Shown: piece by piece, positions 19,527 to 27,957 of the stretch
How positions within the stretch are numbered: position 1 is the stretch's first letter
Layout: each line of letters starts with the position of its first letter
DNA from: CAVVIH01 sp963748295
GTDB taxonomy: Bacteria > Acidobacteriota > Vicinamibacteria > Vicinamibacterales > 2-12-FULL-66-21
Reading direction: 5' to 3'
Length of the DNA: 64,000 nucleotides
Assembly: GCA_963748295.1 (NCBI GenBank)
Contig: CAVVIH010000002.1
Span: 1 to 64,000, forward strand
Program-made: the position numbers and the translations under genes
Notes under the pieces: model-generated
The model's database searches: none
What the model was told of the DNA's origin: nothing
What the model saw: only the letters and a program-made list of their open reading frames with translations

Positions 19527-20294
19527 ATGGCCGAAGCGCTGCCGGAACGTCTCAGGGCGATCATCGCCGACGACGAGCCGCTCGCCCGTCAGGGGGTGCG
19601 GCTGCACCTGCAACGCCATCCGCATGTGACGGTTGCGGCCGAAGCCGTGGACGGCGAGGAAGCCGCCACGCTCATCGCTGAACAGAAGCCCGACCTGGTT
19701 TTCCTCGACGTGCAGATGCCGGGGCTCGACGGCTTCGAGGTGCTCGACGCGGTCGCGCACACGTATCTTCCCGTCGTGGTCTTCGTCACCGCACACGACA
19801 AATATGCGCTGCGCGCCTTCGACGTGCACGCCTTCGACTACCTGCTGAAGCCGTTCAGCCCCGAGCGCTTCGATGCCGCGCTGGTACGGGCCCAGAAAGA
19901 GATAACCTCGCGCGGTGCGGATCAGACGCGCCGCAAGCTGCTGAAGCTGCTCGCGGAGCGGACGGCCGCGTCACCGTACCTGAAGCGGTTCATCGTGCGC
20001 CGCGGCGAGCGCTATCTGCTGGTCCGCGCCGACGACGTTCACTCGTTCGAGGCAAACGGCAATTACGTGAAGCTGCGGACCGAGAGTGGGAGCCACATGC
20101 TGCGCATGACCATGGCGGAGCTCGAACGCAAGCTGGATCCGGCGCGGTTCGCGCGGATCCATCGTTCGACGGTGGTGAACATCGAGCAGATCAAGGAGAT
20201 CACGCCGGCCTGGCACGGCGACTTCGAGGTGCACCTTGCCGATGGCCAGCGGCTGCGGTTGAGCAGGAACTTCCGGGAGCGGCTGCTGCCGTGA
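19527..20294 (+). CDS. LytTR-family response regulator
   Basis: A 255-residue two-component regulator: receiver domain (1-125) with the acidic pair Asp15/Asp16 and phospho-acceptor Asp61 in VFLDVQMPG, then a LytTR DNA-binding domain (about 155-255; ADDVHSFEANGNYVKLRTES, ARIHRSTVVNIEQIKEI, GQRLRLSRNFRERL). No sensor kinase is next to it; its stop instead overlaps the start of a PilT-like ATPase gene as GTGA, suggesting the two are translated together. A LytS-type kinase plus second LytTR regulator sits 4.5 kb away. Likely controls surface or motility genes, by context only. Confidence 0.9.
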   Translation: MAEALPERLRAIIADDEPLARQGVRLHLQRHPHVTVAAEAVDGEEAATLIAEQKPDLVFLDVQMPGLDGFEVLDAVAHTYLPVVVFVTAHDKYALRAFDVHAFDYLLKPFSPERFDAALVRAQKEITSRGADQTRRKLLKLLAERTAASPYLKRFIVRRGERYLLVRADDVHSFEANGNYVKLRTESGSHMLRMTMAELERKLDPARFARIHRSTVVNIEQIKEITPAWHGDFEVHLADGQRLRLSRNFRERLLP

Positions 20295-21452
20295 CGCACG
20301 ATCCCGACGACATCGACCGGCTGATCGTCGAGCTGAACTCGAGCGTGGATACGCAGTCCGCGTCGCTCGTGCGCGGCGGCAACACGTCCCGGCTCGAGCA
20401 GTGGCTGCGGCTGCTTGGCGCGCGCAACGGCAGCGATCTGCTGCTGGTCGCCGGCGCGCCGCCGGCGATCCGTCTGGACGCCAAGGTCATCACGCTTGCG
20501 GAGGGCCCGCTCGACGGCGTCGACATCGAGGATGCGGTGCTGCCGGCGCTGGCGCCGCACGCGCAGCGGCTGTATCGCGTCGACCGCATCGCCGACGCGT
20601 CGTTCAGGATCGTCGGCGTCGGGCGCTTCCGGATCAACCTGCACAGGGAGCGCGGCCGGGCTGCGGCAACCGTCAGGCTCCTGCCGACGCGCGTGCCGCG
20701 TCTGTCCACGCTCGCGCTGCCGCAAACGGTCGAATTGCTGGCGCAGCTGCCGCGCGGGCTGGTGCTGCTCGGCGGCCCGACCGGCTCGGGAAAGACGACG
20801 ACGCTGGCGGCGATCGTCGAGGAGATCAACCGGCGCGATGCGCGCCACATCGTGACGATCGAGGATCCGATCGAGTACCGAGCACCAGCATCACGCCAGC
20901 CTCATCGAGCAGGTCGAGATCGGGATCGACGCGCCCGACTTTCCGACCGCGCTGCGCGCGGCGCTGCGTCAGGCGCCCGACGTCATCGTCGTCGGCGAGA
21001 TGCGCGACCCCGAGACGATGCGCATCGCGCTGGCGGCGGCCGAAACCGGGCACCTGGTGCTGTCAACCGTTCATACGACCGATGTCGGGTCTGCCGTGTC
21101 GCGCATCGCGGATTCGTTCCCGGCGGAGCGGCAGAACACGATCCGTCAGGAGCTGGCGATGGCCTTGTCGGCCGTACTGACCCAGACGCTGCTGCCGCGG
21201 ATCGGCGGCGGGCTGGTGCCGGCGGCGGAGCTGCTGATCGTTGGCTATGGGACGCGGCAGCATATCCGCAAGAACGCGCTGCAGCACCTGCATCAGGAGA
21301 TCACGATTACGCGCCGGTTCGGATCGGTGACGCTCGAGGAATCGCTCGCGCGCCTGGTGAGGGAAGGTCTCGTCGAATGGCGCGATGCGCACGCGCGCGC
21401 GGTGCACGTCGAGGAGTTCGAACAGCTCGCGCCGAACACGCCGGCCTCCTGA
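20291..21452 (+). CDS. PilT-like secretion/retraction ATPase (frameshifted)
   Basis: A GspE/PilT-superfamily hexameric ATPase of about 386 residues, closest to the twitching-motility retraction motor PilT. N-terminal PAS-like region (NGSDLLLVAGAPPAIRL), Walker A GGPTGSGKTTTLA (about 161-173), Asp box IEDPIEY, Walker B VVGEMRDPETM and His box STVHTTD are all visible. At about 20880 one extra C (GAGTACCGAG for GAGTACGAG) moves the frame; the repaired text reads EYEHQHHASLIEQVEIGI. It begins with GTG overlapping the LytTR stop. No pilin or other type IV pilus genes are in the window, so it may be a solitary PilT/PilU-type motor or serve another machine. It is followed by the PA2779/PA2778 pair. 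Confidence 0.85.
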
Positions 21453-21578
21453 CGGCCGTGCGTTTGTTCAACGGGTGTGTTGTCCGTGTGTATCGCGACA
21501 GTGGTCACACTGCCCAGAATTGCACCTCAGCAGTTTCCCGGCACAAATGATGCTTCGGTCCGGCCGGGAGGACGTCTG

Positions 21579-21968
21579 ATGTCGAGATTCCGGCGAACGC
21601 TTGCACTCTCTCTCGCAGTTCTTTTCATCGCGCCCGTCGCGCGCGCTCAGCAGCATGTCGCAGGCAAGGCGGCGCTCGAGCAGGCGCTGCAGAATCGGGT
21701 GGCAGAGCAACAGGCGGACAGGGAAGCGATCCGCTCGCTGCTGCGCCGGCCCGAAGTGAAGCAGATTGCCGCGAAAGCGGGCCTCTCTCTCGAGAAAGCG
21801 GAGGCTGCCGTTGCGACCATCCCCGCCGACGATTTGCGCGAGCTCGCCGACCAGGCCCGCCAGGCCGATAACGATCTTGCGGGCGGTGCGTCGACGATTG
21901 TGATCTCCACGACAACCATCATCATCGTCCTGCTGGTCATCATCCTGATTGTCGTGATCGCGGATTGA
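21579..21968 (+). CDS. PA2779 family protein
   Basis: A 129-residue protein matching the PA2779 family: signal peptide MSRFRRTLALSLAVLFIAPVARA, a helical middle (KAALEQALQNRVAEQQADR, then SLLRRPEVKQIAAKAGLSLE and VATIPADDLRELADQA), and a final TM helix STTTIIIVLLVIILIVVIAD close to the C-terminus. The family is of unknown function and typically sits beside a PA2778 cysteine peptidase, as here: the stop TGA overlaps the TTG start of the peptidase. The helical part could be the substrate or chaperone of that peptidase, with the C-terminal helix as an anchor. A GGGAGGA lies just upstream of ATG 21579. Confidence 0.85.
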   Translation: MSRFRRTLALSLAVLFIAPVARAQQHVAGKAALEQALQNRVAEQQADREAIRSLLRRPEVKQIAAKAGLSLEKAEAAVATIPADDLRELADQARQADNDLAGGASTIVISTTTIIIVLLVIILIVVIAD

Positions 21969-24004
21969 CATCCGGCCGCGTCGGCTCTCTGCTGGCCACC
22001 GCCCTGCTCGTCCTGGCGGTGGCTTACCCTTGTACGGCGCGGGCCGCCGCGGAGGATCAGGCGCGCCTCCTCGACGTGCCGTACCTGCCGCAGTCAGAGG
22101 CACTGTGCGGCGGCGCCGCCGCGGCGATGGTGATGCGCTACTGGACCGGATCGGTCGTCTATGCCGATGCGTTCGCCGGCCTGGTGAATGAGGAAGCAGG
22201 CGGCATCCGGGGGGACGATCTGGTCAGGACGCTGCGCGATCGGGGCTGGCAGGCAGTCTCGTTCCGGGGAGACCCGCAGGTGGTCGCAGAGCATCTGGCG
22301 AACCGCCGTCCGCTCATCGTCCTCGTCGAAGACAGCCCCAACCGCTTCCACTACCTCGTCGTCGTCGGCTGGTGGCGCGATCGTGTGATTGCGCACGATC
22401 CCGCGCGCGCGCCGTTCCGCGTCTACGACGCGAAGAGCTTCACCGCCGCATGGGCGAAGAGCGGGTACTGGACGCTGCTGGCGACGCCGCCCGCCACGAC
22501 CGCTGACTCTCCGCCGGAAGGCGCTGCATCCGCGCCAGCAGCAGCGCCCGTGGCGGCCGACGGCGGCGGCACGACCACGTGCGAGGCGATGGTCAGCGAA
22601 GGCGTCCGCCTGGCCGGCGCCGGCGACCTCGATCGCGCGGCAGCGCTGCTCGAGCTTGCGAGGGAGATGTGCGCCGGCGATCCGGCTCCGCTCCGCGAGC
22701 TTGCCGGCGTGCACGTCGTCCGCAAGGAATGGAGCCTTGCCGCGAAGCTCGCGTCGGATGCACTTCGCATCGACAGTGCGGACGCGCATTCCGCGCGCAT
22801 TCTCGCGACCAGCCGCTTCCTGCTCGACGATCTCGATGGCGCGCTCGACGCGTGGAACCGGATTGGCGAGCCAGTCGTCGACCTCGTGAACGTCAGCGGT
22901 CTCGAGAGGCTGCGCTACGAGGTTGCCGCCAACCTCATGGAGCTCGAACCGCGCGACTCGCTGACGTCCTCTACCCTCGCGCTCGCGCGGCGGAGGCTGT
23001 CCGAGTTGCCGGCTGCAGCGCTGTCGAGCGTGACGTATGCGCCGGGCGCAAGCGGGCGCGCAAACGTCGAGGCGGCCATCGTCGAGCGGCCCGTGTTTCC
23101 ATCGGGCGTCGTGCCGCTGGGCGTCATCGGTGCGCGCGCGCTCATCGATCGCGAGGTCTCCGTCACCATCGCGGGCGTGACCGGCGGCGGCGAGGCGCTG
23201 ACCGCCAGCTGGCGCTGGTGGAGCCGGCGGCCGCGAATCGGCCTGTCGTTCGAGGCGCCGTCGCCTTCCCGGCATCTTGGTTCCGTGTGGAGGGTTGACG
23301 CGTTTCACGACGAGCAGACTTACGCGCCCGATCGTGAATTCAAGGAAACCTGGCGCGCGGCCAAGTTCTCGACGGCGGACTGGTTGACGCCAGAGTGGAG
23401 GGCGGAGCTCGGGATCGGCATCGATCATTTCGACAAGATAGGGAACAGCGGCTCGTTCGCGGCCTCTCTGGAACGTCGTGCGCGCGACGATGACTGGAGA
23501 GTGATTACGGCAGTGGGCGTCTACGCCGGCAATTTGACGACGGCGACGTTATCCACGCGCGTTGACTGGAGGACGCCCCGGCGTGCGACTGGCAGCGCGT
23601 TCCTGGCGCGCGGCGGGTTCCAGGTCGCCGGCGACGAAGCGCCGCTGGCGCTATGGCCCGGCGCCGGCACCGAGCCGGCGCGCGACGCGCTTCTCCGCGC
23701 GCACCCCTTGCTGGACGACGGCGTCGTGACCGACGCGGTGATTGGGCGGACGCTGGTGTCTGGCAGCGCCGAGTGGCGTTACTGGTTTCAACCCGGCCCA
23801 CGCCCGTTCCGTATCGCGCCCGCGCTGTTCGCCGACGCCGCCCGCGCGGCACGTTCGATCGATGGCTTCGATCAACGGTTCCACGTCGACCTCGGGATTG
23901 GATTGCGGCTGGGGATGCCTGGGGCCGGCGTGCTGCGCGTGGATCTCGGACGCGGGTTGCGAGATGGGGAGATGGCTTTGTCACTCGGCTGGGACTTACG
24001 CTAG
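21965..24004 (+). CDS. PA2778-type cysteine peptidase fused to TPR-like and beta-barrel domains
   Basis: A 679-residue exported protein starting at TTG 21965, translationally coupled to the PA2779 gene. After a signal peptide, residues 35-165 form a C39-like papain fold with probable catalytic Cys48 (QSEALCGGAAAAMVMRYW), His129 (RFHYLVVVGWW) and Asp145 (IAHDPARAPFRVY). Residues about 205-290 look like two or three TPR-like helical hairpins (ERGVRLAGAGDLDRAAALLE-type periodicity; WSLAAKLASDALRIDSADAH). From about 360 to the end the sequence is amphipathic beta with the closing strand VDLGRGLRDGEMALSLGWDLR-like pattern of Omp85/surface-antigen barrels. Typical PA2778 members stop after the TPRs, so the barrel is an unusual addition that would place the protease at the outer membrane. 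The barrel call is an inference from composition. Confidence 0.75.
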   Translation: MTSGRVGSLLATALLVLAVAYPCTARAAAEDQARLLDVPYLPQSEALCGGAAAAMVMRYWTGSVVYADAFAGLVNEEAGGIRGDDLVRTLRDRGWQAVSFRGDPQVVAEHLANRRPLIVLVEDSPNRFHYLVVVGWWRDRVIAHDPARAPFRVYDAKSFTAAWAKSGYWTLLATPPATTADSPPEGAASAPAAAPVAADGGGTTTCEAMVSEGVRLAGAGDLDRAAALLELAREMCAGDPAPLRELAGVHVVRKEWSLAAKLASDALRIDSADAHSARILATSRFLLDDLDGALDAWNRIGEPVVDLVNVSGLERLRYEVAANLMELEPRDSLTSSTLALARRRLSELPAAALSSVTYAPGASGRANVEAAIVERPVFPSGVVPLGVIGARALIDREVSVTIAGVTGGGEALTASWRWWSRRPRIGLSFEAPSPSRHLGSVWRVDAFHDEQTYAPDREFKETWRAAKFSTADWLTPEWRAELGIGIDHFDKIGNSGSFAASLERRARDDDWRVITAVGVYAGNLTTATLSTRVDWRTPRRATGSAFLARGGFQVAGDEAPLALWPGAGTEPARDALLRAHPLLDDGVVTDAVIGRTLVSGSAEWRYWFQPGPRPFRIAPALFADAARAARSIDGFDQRFHVDLGIGLRLGMPGAGVLRVDLGRGLRDGEMALSLGWDLR

Positions 24005-24010
24005 CTTCCT

Positions 24011-24045
24011 AACGCCCAGCGCCGAACGCCCAGCGCCCAGCGCCG
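24011..24045. repeat. Heptad repeat array, AACGCCC/AGCGCCG units
   Basis: Five units: AACGCCC, AGCGCCG, AACGCCC, AGCGCCC, AGCGCCG. Located between two convergent stops. Same family as 16331-16365. Confidence 0.75.
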
Positions 24046-24050
24046 ATCTT

Positions 24051-24824
24051 CTAGAGCGTCCGGCCGATCCGCTCCTGGAGCTTCTCCCGATAGCCTCGGC
24101 TCAGCGTCAGCCGCGTCCCATTCTTCAGGAACACGACGTACTCGCCGTTGAACCACGGCTGGAGCTCCTTCACCCGTTCGATGTTGACGATGTGCGAGCG
24201 GTGGATGCGGTAGAAGATGTCGGGATTGAGCTGGGCCTCGAGCGCGTTCATCGTCTCGCGGAACAGATGCGCGTCGGAGGCGACGTGAAGCTTGACGTAG
24301 TTGCCCGCCGCCTCGATCCAATCGATCTCGTCCGACCGGACGAAGAACACGCGGCCGCCCGCCTTGATGACGAATCGCTCGAGGCGGTGTGACGTGCCTT
24401 TGAGGTCCTGAACCAGCTCGAGCAGCCGGCGTTCGAGATCGCCGCCGGAGCGGCGCTCGAGCTGCTGGCGCGCGCGGCCGAGCGCCTGGCCGAACCGCTC
24501 GCGGTCGAACGGCTTGAGCAGGTAATCCAGCGCGTGGACGTCGAAGGCCCGCAGCGCGTACTTGTCGAACGCGGTGACGAAGACGACGAGCGGCATGCGA
24601 TCGGGACCGACCGCGTCGATGACGTCGAAGCCTGTCGCCCCGGGCATCTGCACGTCGAGGAAGACGAGATCGGGCTGGAGCTTCGCGATCGAGTCGACCG
24701 CCTCGTTGCCGTTCTGGCACTCGCCGACGACCTCAACCCATTCCTCCGCGCCAAGGAGCGTCCGGAGGCGTTCGCGGGCGAGCGGCTCGTCGTCGGCGAT
24801 GAGGACCCGTGTTCTGGTGGTCAT
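24051..24824 (-). CDS. LytTR-family response regulator
   Basis: A 257-residue regulator with receiver domain (acidic pair Asp11/Asp12, phospho-acceptor Asp57 in VFLDVQMPG, conserved Lys in DYLLKPFD) and C-terminal LytTR domain (about 155-255; SDEIDWIEAAGNYVKLHV, YRIHRSHIVNIERVKEL, GTRLTLSRGYREKL). The start ATG overlaps the stop of the upstream LytS-type kinase gene (ATGA), so the two form a classic pair. It is about 45 percent similar by eye to the regulator at 19527, including the linker, suggesting a duplication. Targets unknown; the nearest candidates are the convergent PA2778-barrel gene and its operon. Confidence 0.92.
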   Translation of the reverse strand: MTTRTRVLIADDEPLARERLRTLLGAEEWVEVVGECQNGNEAVDSIAKLQPDLVFLDVQMPGATGFDVIDAVGPDRMPLVVFVTAFDKYALRAFDVHALDYLLKPFDRERFGQALGRARQQLERRSGGDLERRLLELVQDLKGTSHRLERFVIKAGGRVFFVRSDEIDWIEAAGNYVKLHVASDAHLFRETMNALEAQLNPDIFYRIHRSHIVNIERVKELQPWFNGEYVVFLKNGTRLTLSRGYREKLQERIGRTL

Positions 24825-25948
24825 GCCACCCGTATCGCCGCATGCTCGGTGCCGGTGGGCGAGGAAGGGTGGAAGGGGAACTCCAGCCGCACGGCCAACC
24901 CGCCGTTGCCGTCGGAGAATTCGAGCTTGTGCGCGCTGCCGTACAGGCAGTCGAGGCGATCGCGCGTGTTCGACAGGCCGACCCCTTCATGAAGGCGCGC
25001 GCGCGACCGCGGGTTGAGGCCGACGCCGTTGTCGCGGACCTCGAGCGAGAGCGAACCATTGCGACGCTCGGCGGTGATCGTGATGAGCCCGTGTCCAGGC
25101 TTCGGCGAGAGCCCGTGCTTGATCGCGTTCTCCACGAGCGGCTGCAGGATCAGGCGCGGCACTTCCGCATCGAGCGTGTCCGGATCGATCTCGAAGTTGA
25201 CGCCGAGGCGATCCTGGAAACGCGTCTGCTCGATCTCGAGGTACTTCTGGAGGAACTCGAGCTCCTCCTGCAGCGAGATGCGCGCGGACCCGGTGCGATC
25301 GAACGTCAGGCGCAGGAGATCGCTCAGGCGGCTGATCATGCGATCGGCGGCGTCAGGCTTGGAGTGAATCAGCGTCGAAATCGCGTGCAGCGTGTTGAAC
25401 AGAAAATGCGGGTGCAGCTCGGCCTCGAGCGTGCGCAGGCGGGTTTCGACCAGGCGCGTCTCGAGGCGTGCGGCGTTGAGCGCGCTCGCCTGCGACTCGC
25501 GGTGATACCACAAGGCGTAGGCGAGCCCGACGATGGTCGTGTACGTCATCAACGACCAGTCGAGATTGCCGAGAAAGATACGCTGACCGAATGACGCCCA
25601 CGTCCAGTCGGGCGGCTTCCCGGCGTTCGGCCACAGGAGCGTCCGCACGCCGATCATCGCGCCGAAGTGCACGATCGAAAACGAGAACGCGGCCGCCCCG
25701 TGCAGGCCGAGCGGGTGCCAGCTGACCGAGTCGAGGCGGAAGCGATACGCGAGCCGGAAGATCGTCGGCAGCAGCAGCGCCGGGACATACCAATACGCCA
25801 GGTTCAGGACCAGCAGGTCCGTTGCCTGGATGTCCATCGGCTTCATGTTCAGCGTCGAGAGCCGGTAAGCCTGGAGGGTGGAGAACAGGCCCAGAAGCGT
25901 TGCGGTAACAAAGATCCATCGCGCCGGCGGCATCCACGGTCGCTGCAT
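24821..25948 (-). CDS. LytS/YpdA-type sensor histidine kinase
   Basis: A 375-residue membrane histidine kinase of the His_kinase (PF06580) class that partners LytTR regulators. Four hydrophobic segments lie in the first 150 residues (FVTATLLGLFSTLQAY, LLVLNLAYWYVPALLLPTIF, GAAAFSFSIVHFGAMIGV, TIVGLAYALWYH), then a short coiled segment with the phospho-acceptor His181 in ELHPHFLFNTLHAI and an HATPase domain with N-box PRLILQPLVENAIKHG and G-box LEVRDNGVGLNP, GVGLSNTRDRL. ATG 25948 is chosen because the extra residues from an ATG at 26089 look like non-coding spacer. Probably senses a membrane or small lipophilic signal. Coupled to the following regulator gene. Confidence 0.9.
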   Translation of the reverse strand: MQRPWMPPARWIFVTATLLGLFSTLQAYRLSTLNMKPMDIQATDLLVLNLAYWYVPALLLPTIFRLAYRFRLDSVSWHPLGLHGAAAFSFSIVHFGAMIGVRTLLWPNAGKPPDWTWASFGQRIFLGNLDWSLMTYTTIVGLAYALWYHRESQASALNAARLETRLVETRLRTLEAELHPHFLFNTLHAISTLIHSKPDAADRMISRLSDLLRLTFDRTGSARISLQEELEFLQKYLEIEQTRFQDRLGVNFEIDPDTLDAEVPRLILQPLVENAIKHGLSPKPGHGLITITAERRNGSLSLEVRDNGVGLNPRSRARLHEGVGLSNTRDRLDCLYGSAHKLEFSDGNGGLAVRLEFPFHPSSPTGTEHAAIRVA

Positions 25949-26206
25949 TACGTCCCAACTATCCGACCTCGTGCGCGCCGCGTCAAGTGATGAATAGGGC
26001 AGCCGCCGCTCCACCATCCCAGTGGACACGCGCTTCGTCAGCCCATATGGTTGTTGGACACCTGAGAGAGGTAATTCGTACCTATTCAAGAAACCGCCTG
26101 GCGGCGGCCCGGAATTTGACGCGGATCAATCCTTCGACTCGCCGCTGCGCGGCTCGCTCAGGACGGGTCCTTCGACGATGCGGCCTTAACGATCTTTACA
26201 ACCGCG
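25949..26206. other. Intergenic spacer without a gene
   Basis: A 258-base gap upstream of the LytS-type kinase and after the stop of the receiver-phosphatase gene. Apart from the repeat at 26132-26170, I see no supported ORF, terminator or RNA. Confidence 0.5.
26132..26170. repeat. Dispersed repeat, TTCGACTCG...CTCGCTCAGG type
   Basis: CCTTCGACTCGCC, a GCTGCGCGGC palindrome, then TCGCTCAGGACGG. A variant copy is at 40155-40190 (CCTTCGACTCGATTCG, CTCGCTCAGGGCAGG). Confidence 0.5.
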
Positions 26207-27349
26207 TCACTCCACGGCGACGATGATCAACGTCGCGTCATCCTGCAACTGTCCGCCGGTGAACGCTGTGACGAATGCGCCGAGACGCGCCTGCAGCGCC
26301 GGCGCGCTGCAGGCGCGATTCTCGATCGCGAACTCGAGCAGGCGATCCTCGCCGAACTCTTCGTCGGCGTCGTTTCGCGCTTCGGTGATGCCGTCGGTGT
26401 AGAGCACGAGACGATCGCCGCTGTGAATCGTCAACTGTCCCGGCTCGTAAGTGCCGGCCGGCAGCACGCCGAGCACGGCGCCGCCCGCGGTGAGACGATC
26501 GACGGATCCATCAGCGCGCACCAGCATGCCCGGGTAGTGGCCGGCGTTGCAGTACCTCAGCGTGCCTTCTTCCGTGTCGATCACGCAGTAGCAGAAACTG
26601 ATGAACCGCCCTTCGGCGATGTGTCCGCACAGCACGCGGTTGACCTGCTGGCACAGCTCGGCCGGCTGTTCGGCGCCGGTGGCGAACGCACGCACGGTCG
26701 CCTGAAGGTTCGACATCAGGAGCGCCGCGGGAATGCCCTTGCCGACGACGTCGGCGATCGAGACGGCGAGCTTCGTGCGGCCAAAGGCAATCGCGTCGAA
26801 GCAGTCGCCGCCGACCCCTGACGCCGGCTGCCATGCGGTCGCGAGCTCGACGCCGTCGATCTGCGGCATCGACGCGGGGAGCAGTTTCCGTTGAATGCGC
26901 AGCGCTTCGTGCAGCTCGCGTTGTTCGTATTCGACCTGCAGCCGCCGCGCGCGTCCTTCTTCGATCTCGGTCCGCAGCGTCGCGAGCAGATGTCCGTTGT
27001 CCCACGGCTTCTGCACGAAATCGCGGACGCCGCGGCGCATCGCCTCGACCGCGAGGTCCACGGATCCCCAGCCGGTCATCACCACGATCGGGAGCAGATC
27101 GTCGAGCGCGCGGACGCGCGAGAGCAGGTCGATGCCTTCGCGGCCCGACGTCGTGTCGCCGGTGTAGTTGAGGTCCATCAGCAGCAGGTCGTATGAACTG
27201 CGGGCGACGGCCGCCAGCGTCGCATCGGGCGAGGTGACCGACTCCATCTGAATCCCCTCGGCCTTCAGCATCAGGCCGAGCGCGTCGATCAGATCCGGTT
27301 GATCGTCGGCGATGAGAATCCGGGGTTGCACGTCGCAGGTCCCAGTCAT
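26207..27349 (-). CDS. Response regulator with SpoIIE phosphatase output
   Basis: A 380-residue cytoplasmic protein: receiver domain (1-130; acidic Asp15/Asp16, phospho-acceptor Asp59 in LLMDLNYTG, Lys in FVQKPWD), a short coiled linker (IEEGRARRLQVEYEQRELHE) and a PP2C-type SpoIIE domain (about 170-380) with metal-site motifs ASGVGGDCFDAI, IADVVGKGIPAALLM and GGQLQDDATLIIV. It should turn a phosphorelay input into dephosphorylation of an anti-sigma antagonist. Neither the cognate kinase nor the STAS target is adjacent. Paralogous in the output domain to the membrane phosphatase at 13893. Confidence 0.9.
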   Translation of the reverse strand: MTGTCDVQPRILIADDQPDLIDALGLMLKAEGIQMESVTSPDATLAAVARSSYDLLLMDLNYTGDTTSGREGIDLLSRVRALDDLLPIVVMTGWGSVDLAVEAMRRGVRDFVQKPWDNGHLLATLRTEIEEGRARRLQVEYEQRELHEALRIQRKLLPASMPQIDGVELATAWQPASGVGGDCFDAIAFGRTKLAVSIADVVGKGIPAALLMSNLQATVRAFATGAEQPAELCQQVNRVLCGHIAEGRFISFCYCVIDTEEGTLRYCNAGHYPGMLVRADGSVDRLTAGGAVLGVLPAGTYEPGQLTIHSGDRLVLYTDGITEARNDADEEFGEDRLLEFAIENRACSAPALQARLGAFVTAFTGGQLQDDATLIIVAVE

Positions 27350-27699
27350 ACGGGGGTCGCTAGGTCCAAAGCCCGTGCCGCGGCGCCGGCGGGCCGCCGA
27401 ATCTCGGAAAACAACAGCAAATCACGATGTTTCTGGTCATTTCGTCGTGGTCTCGGGCCACCGGACTCGCGATCGTTCTGTTCGCTTCCGAACACCGCCT
27501 TCCCGAAACCGTTGCGGCTTGTCGGCAGCCCTGAAGGGCCGCGCTACGAGGGGCTGCCCTGAAGGGCTGCTACAACTTCGGGAAGCTGCGCTACAAATGA
27601 ACGTCGGTGCGGTCGTAGCGCAGCCTTAGGCTGCCCGTGAGAACTGGTCGTGCGCTGATGGTTACAGTCGAGCTGTCATAGGCCGATATAGCGGAGGCG
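27350..27699. other. 350-base intergenic region with REP cluster
   Basis: The divergent spacer between the receiver-phosphatase and a small plus-strand gene. Bases 27350-27522 show no ORF or clear signal. Bases 27523-27636 hold four REP-like palindromes (separate entry). The remaining part before ATG 27700 is AT-richer than average and probably carries the promoter of the small gene. Confidence 0.6.
27523..27636. repeat. REP-like palindrome cluster, CTAC/GTAG headed
   Basis: Four palindromes: GGCAGCCCTGAAGGGCCGCG+CTAC, GGCTGCCCTGAAGGGCTG+CTAC, CAACTTCGGGAAGCTGCG+CTAC, and inverted GTAG+CGCAGCCTTAGGCTGCC. Each has GC-rich arms around TGAA, TCGG or TTAG and a CTAC/GTAG head, the hallmark of REP elements mobilised by RAYT transposases. 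Confidence 0.7.
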
Positions 27700-27957
27700 A
27701 TGTTGTGGTTTTTTGAGAAGCAGCGCGAGAAGCTGCACTTCGAAGTCCGCCGGCAGCGTGACGGACATGACTACGAGCTGGTGATCACGCACCCCGACGG
27801 CCGGGAAGAGATCGAGAGGTTCTCCGATCCACACGCGCTGGCGGAACGCTCGAAGCACCTGCAACAGTACCTCGCCGAGGACGGGTGGCGGACGCCACCG
27901 CGCCTCACTGATCGTCGCGCTTCGTTGCCGTCCCCGACCCCGGACGCACAATCCTGA
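27700..27957 (+). CDS. Small conserved-looking hypothetical protein
   Basis: An 85-residue soluble protein: MLWFFEKQREKLHFEVRRQR, then DYELVITHPDGREEIERFSD and ALAERSKHLQQYLAEDGWRT, a beta-beta-alpha pattern, ending in a disordered Ser/Pro tail. The phrase VITHPDGREEIERF suggests a small domain that reads one strand pair followed by a helix, comparable to many acidobacterial orphan proteins, but I cannot name a family. Its last 53 bases overlap the 3' end of the convergent DUF4097 gene. Confidence 0.55.
   Translation: MLWFFEKQREKLHFEVRRQRDGHDYELVITHPDGREEIERFSDPHALAERSKHLQQYLAEDGWRTPPRLTDRRASLPSPTPDAQS

Noticed and set aside
20291..20900. Programmed frameshifting as the cause of the broken genes
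   Set aside because: No slippery heptamer or downstream pseudoknot recurs at the break points, and the breaks fall at unrelated positions in unrelated genes; sequencing error explains them better.
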